Below are positions 60,170 to 64,000 of a DNA stretch of 64,000 bases, in pieces. Positions within the stretch are counted from its first letter, which is position 1. Every line of letters begins with the position of its first letter. The DNA comes from Mytilus californianus (lineage: Eukaryota > Mollusca > Bivalvia > Mytilida > Mytilidae): assembly GCF_021869535.1 (NCBI RefSeq), contig NW_026262581.1, forward strand, positions 117,022,771-117,086,770. The letters are read 5' to 3'. Made by a program: the position numbers and the translations under genes. The notes below the pieces were generated by a model that saw only the letters and a list, made by a program, of their open reading frames with translations, was not told the origin of the DNA and ran no database searches.

Positions 60170-62170
60170 AATACCATGGTGACTTAAAGGCACCTTTGAT
60201 AAGAGGGAGAAAATAGCAGGGTGACCTACAGACACCTATAATATGATATGGAAAATAACATGGTGACCCACGGGCACCAATGAAAGGATAAGTAAAATAA
60301 CAGGGATACTATCAGGCCCAAACAACATGATATGGATAAATACCATGGTGACATACAGGCAGCTATAATATATTATGGTTAAATACTATGGTGACCTACG
60401 GGGACCTATGATAGGATAATGTAAAAAATTACGGTGACCTACAGGCGCCTAAAATATGATATGGAATATAACAAGGTGACCTGCAGGCACCTATGATATG
60501 AAATGGAAAATAACATGGTGACCTACGGGCACCAATGAAAGGATAAATAAAATAACAGGATTACTTACAGGCCCATATAACATGATAAGGATAAATACCA
60601 TGGTGACCTACAGGCACCTATAATATATTATGGTTAAATACTATGGTGACCTACGGGCACCTATGATATGATATGGAAAATAACAAGGTGACATACGGGC
60701 GCCGTTGAAATGATATGACAACCATAAAAAAAAACAGTGTGACATACAGACACCTAGGATATGAAATGGAAAAGAACATGGTGATCGACAGGCACCTATG
60801 GAAGGATATGTAAAATAACAGGGTGACTTACAGGCCCTCATAATATGATATGGATAAATACCATGGTGACCTACAGGAACCTATGATAGGATATGTAAAA
60901 TAACAGGGTGACTCACAGCCCCCCTATAACATGATATGGATAAATACCATGGTGACCTTCGGGCACCTTTGATAGTATATGTAAACTAATGGTACGGATA
61001 TATAGCAGGATGACTTACAGGCACCTATAATGTGATATTGAAATAACGAGGGGACCTACGTGCATCTCTAATATGATATGGTAATCAACAGAGCATGACG
61101 TACAGGCACCGTTGAAATTATTGGTAAAGATCAAAAGCAGTGTGACATACAGGCACCGTTGAAATTATTAGCAGTGTGACATACAGGCACCTAGGATATG
61201 ATATGGTACAGATCAATAACAGGTTGGCCTATGTACAGGCAAATTAATTTGATAATTAAATAGAATATGGTAAAGATGAACAGCAATATAATCTTCAGCA
61301 ACTTTGATAGGATGTGGTAGAGACTAATCTAATGATACCTTCAAGCACTTTTAATAGGATATGGTACAAATCAACAGCAAGACGAACTATGTGCACTTTT
61401 AAAAAGGATATGATACAGATCAATACCAATGTAACCTCTTGCACCTTTGATAAGATATGGTATAGATCAATAACAGACTGAACTATAGACACCTGAGATG
61501 ATAATGGTACAGATCAATAGCAGTATGACCTACAGGCACCTTTTTTAGGATATGGTACAGATCAACAACAGGGTGAACTACATGCACCTCAGATAATTAT
61601 GGTACAGATCAAAAACAGGTTGAACTACAGGCACCGCAGATGATAATGGTACAGATCAATAACAGGGTGAACTACAGGCACCGCAGATGATAATGGTACA
61701 GATCAATAACAGGGTGAACTACAGGCACCGCAGATGATAATGGTACAGATCAATAACAGGGTGAACTACAGACACTGAAGATGATTATGGTACAGATCAA
61801 TAACAAGGTGAACTAAAACACTGCAGATGATTATGGTACAGATCAATAACAGGGTGAACTACAGGCACCGCAGATGATAATGGTACAGATCAATAGCAGG
61901 GTGAATTACAGGCACCGCAGATGATAATGGTACATATCAATACCAGGGCGAACTACAGGCACTGCAAATGATTATGGTACAGATCAATAACAGGGTGAAC
62001 TACAGACACTGCAGATGATGATGGTACAGATTAATACCAGGGTGAACTACAGACACTGCAGATGATTATGGTACAGATCAATAACAGGGTGAACTACAGC
62101 CACTGCAGATCATTATGGTAAATATTAATAACAGGGTGACCTACTTGCACCACAGAAAATTATGGTACAA
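60170..62170 (-). repeat. About 48-bp satellite, minus-oriented arm
   Basis: The same unit in reverse orientation: GTGACCTACAGGCACC-type cores with ATGGTA and AACAGGG spacers. Between about 61500 and 62100 it is regular at about 47 bases (ACAGATCAATAACAGGGTGA then ACTACAGGCACCGCAG). Orientation flips near 60150-60175. Together with the plus arm it forms a diverged inverted repeat of over 4 kb. Confidence 0.88.
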
Positions 62171-62419
62171 AACTATAACCAGTAAACTGTCATTTGACGA
62201 GCAATAAGACATCTGCATTTTTAGTGCATTTTATGCAATGAACAAAATGATTTAGTATTTAGTGTCAACTGCAAAATGCCTAGGCCGATGTTACAAACTT
62301 AATCATGTTCCACATTTATGAAGATGCAGAGTTTGTGATGGTGTTATCTGGTTGCTGTGCCTGGAGTAACCCTGGAGGTTAATGTTAACCCAACATGTGT
62401 TTATGTTAATGTTTAACAG

Positions 62420-62502
62420 TATACAGCACAGAAGAGAAAAGATGTTTGGATCGGGCTATACAAGAGCCTTGCTATAATGTTATTGTACAAGTGCAAATGT
62501 AG
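62420..62502 (+). CDS. Possible terminal exon of the EGF-domain gene
   Basis: An acceptor-like TTTAACAG ends at 62419. Entering in phase 1, which matches the donor phase of the EGF exon, the frame reads 26 residues including TEEKRCLDRAIQEPCYN and stops at 62500-62502. An AATAAA follows at 62582-62587. Phase agreement, two cysteines and a poly(A) signal make this a reasonable terminal exon, but the sequence is short and I recognise no domain. Confidence 0.3.
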
Positions 62503-62581
62503 CTAAAAAAATATAGATATAAGATAATAGAAAATGAGATTGGCAGAAATTCAAAACCTTATTATAATCAGTAATTATAAA

Positions 62582-62587
62582 AATAAA
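62582..62587 (+). promoter_or_regulatory. Possible poly(A) signal
   Basis: AATAAA 80 bases after the stop of the possible terminal exon at 62420-62502. Confidence 0.3.
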
Positions 62588-62739
62588 AGATCTGACACCC
62601 CAGCGTACTACTCATGCCACGAATAGTTCAATTAAAACATTGGTGGACCTCCTATGACACCCATAAGTAGTTAGATATTCAACAAATTAATTTATGACTT
62701 GCATGTACGTGTCGCTTAGACCCCTGCCATGTACTTAAA

Positions 62740-63245
62740 AGTAAAGTAGAAAAAATACGGAACTCCGAGGAAATTTCTAAACGGAAGGCCCTAAGCAAAT
62801 GGCAAAATCAATAGCTCGAATACATCAAACGAACGAATAACAACTATCATATTCCTGACTTGATGTTCTTATATAGAAAACGATGAATTAAACCTAGTTC
62901 TATAGCTAGCTAAACCTATCACTTGTATGACAGTCACATACAATTCCATTATATTGACAACGATGTGTGAACAAAACAAAAAGACATAAAAGTGTCACAA
63001 ATGGGGGTACATCAGTCAACATTGTGTTATTGTGTTATAATCTCTATCACTACAAAAACAAACAAATATGTCAACAAAGAAAAACAAAAAGGCATATTGA
63101 CAAAGCACATTAGCAAAAACGAAAGACAAGAATACAAAAATTTACCATAGCACAATAACACAATGACGGGATATATAAGTACCGAGTCACGTCAAATGGA
63201 TATTACCAAAAATACACTAAAAAGTAAAAGTATTAATCAACCAAG
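62740..63245 (+). repeat. Dispersed repeat family B, long copy
   Basis: Parallel to 36600-37130: CGGAACTCCGAGGAAATTTC, TAGCTAGCTAAACCTATCAC, CAGTCAACATTGTGTTATTG and GGATATTACCAAAAATACAC. Just past its right end lies ACTATAACACGT at 63256, also seen near 37269 and within the 9.18 kb palindrome. Confidence 0.78.
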
Positions 63246-64000
63246 ACAAATAAAAGAGTACTATAACACGTTATTATTAATCAGATGATAAACAATGTCA
63301 GTACCTAGAATCTATACTTCAAAACCATCGTGTATTATAAGTGAAGTTTTAAGCTTCCGATTAACTTCTTTAGAAATGGACGAGACGTTTTTGACATACC
63401 TCCAGGGCGTTCATCAACTTTCTGCTCAGACACTGGTGACTTTTAACAAAGTTTGAGTAGCATCTGTACAATTTGCTCCATGGGATGTTTTCAAAATTGC
63501 AACGAAAGAAATTTCTTGGCATGACTATCTGTCTGAATGAATATTGATGTCACCAATGAATTCCACACATGAACACATACATGTCCCCCTTTTTAATACT
63601 ACTGCGGGTTAGAAAAAGTTATGTTAAGTAAAACGGTCAGAAATAACATTTAATTAAATTGAAAAGTCCTTTAACACAACACCTCTCTTTGACATCACAA
63701 ATTATAAAAAAAAATGTGAAAAACACTGCAAAATGGAAACTAGACTCCACTAAAACAACATAGAAATAAGACGAGGTTCAGCTGTTGATTGATTCAGTTC
63801 AATTCGTAAATATGTCCCTGCAGATTTTGTGTCTGGATTCCAAATTTGGTTGATGTACAGTGAATAAATACCTATTTTCACGAAAATAAATAAGTACAAA
63901 TTTGATTTTCTTGATTTTTAAAAGGCCAGGGGCCTGTTAATCTTAAGGGAAATTGTATGATCATCTTATAACTATCTTATGATATGTTATACAATATAAA

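Overview
The window is eukaryotic, AT-rich and gene-poor. Most of it is made of interspersed repeats of the kind that fill bivalve mollusc genomes, so a marine mussel (Mytilus-like) is the most likely source. I base this on recognising the repeat families and on the protein-coding genes; it is not a database result. There are no bacterial operons, rRNA genes or CRISPR arrays.

Conventional genes are few. There is a complete intronless class A GPCR resembling the histamine H3 receptor (21.1-22.2 kb, minus), a complete single-exon Tctex-1 type dynein light chain (39.3-39.9 kb, minus), an EGF-like exon (57.5 kb, plus), and a possible terminal exon of the same gene at 62.4 kb. Reading frames over the large tandem arrays are by-products of repeat units without stop codons.

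Mobile DNA by region. 0-1.4 kb: a reverse-transcriptase relic with its 3' tail; the tail (called family A here) recurs at least eight more times. 2.8-9.35 kb: locally duplicated unique segments, a tRNA-derived SINE, and a 36-bp perfect palindrome flanked by a 7-bp target duplication. 12.2-15.4 kb: a Penelope-like element in the partial-tandem, inverted-flank form typical of that class. 15.45-16.67 kb: a directly repeated 541-nt unit carrying two complete type I hammerhead ribozymes, which is a metazoan retrozyme-type locus. 24.7-27.6 kb: a 57-bp minisatellite. 33.3-34.8 kb: a 38-bp minisatellite. 39.85-40.56 kb: a 54-bp minisatellite built from the first codons of the dynein light chain gene. 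44.1-48.0 kb: a decayed Ty3/gypsy element with integrase ahead of reverse transcriptase, one 649-bp LTR and a tRNA-Pro-like primer-binding site; a second fragment lies at 48.7-49.7 kb. 52.3-54.4 kb: a young non-coding element with virtually identical 445-bp direct terminal repeats, inserted into a family A copy with a 6-bp target duplication. 57.8-62.2 kb: a roughly 48-bp satellite in two head-to-head arms of opposite orientation.

The most notable system is the pair of hammerhead ribozymes beside the Penelope-like element. The ribozymes are placed to release a 541-nt RNA that could circularise, and the neighbouring element is of the class thought able to mobilise such RNAs. Stretches not listed as features (roughly 1.4-2.75, 9.35-11.2, 11.4-12.17, 16.7-17.6, 18.5-19.4, 19.65-20.95, 22.9-24.69, 27.6-28.45, 29.7-31.17, 32.2-33.28, 34.9-36.6, 38.25-39.3, 40.57-41.74, 42.1-43.0, 49.75-50.1, 50.95-52.04, 55.26-55.6, 55.86-56.4, 56.6-57.49 and 63.25-64.0 kb) are AT-rich DNA in which I see no gene or recognisable element, apart from short simple repeats.
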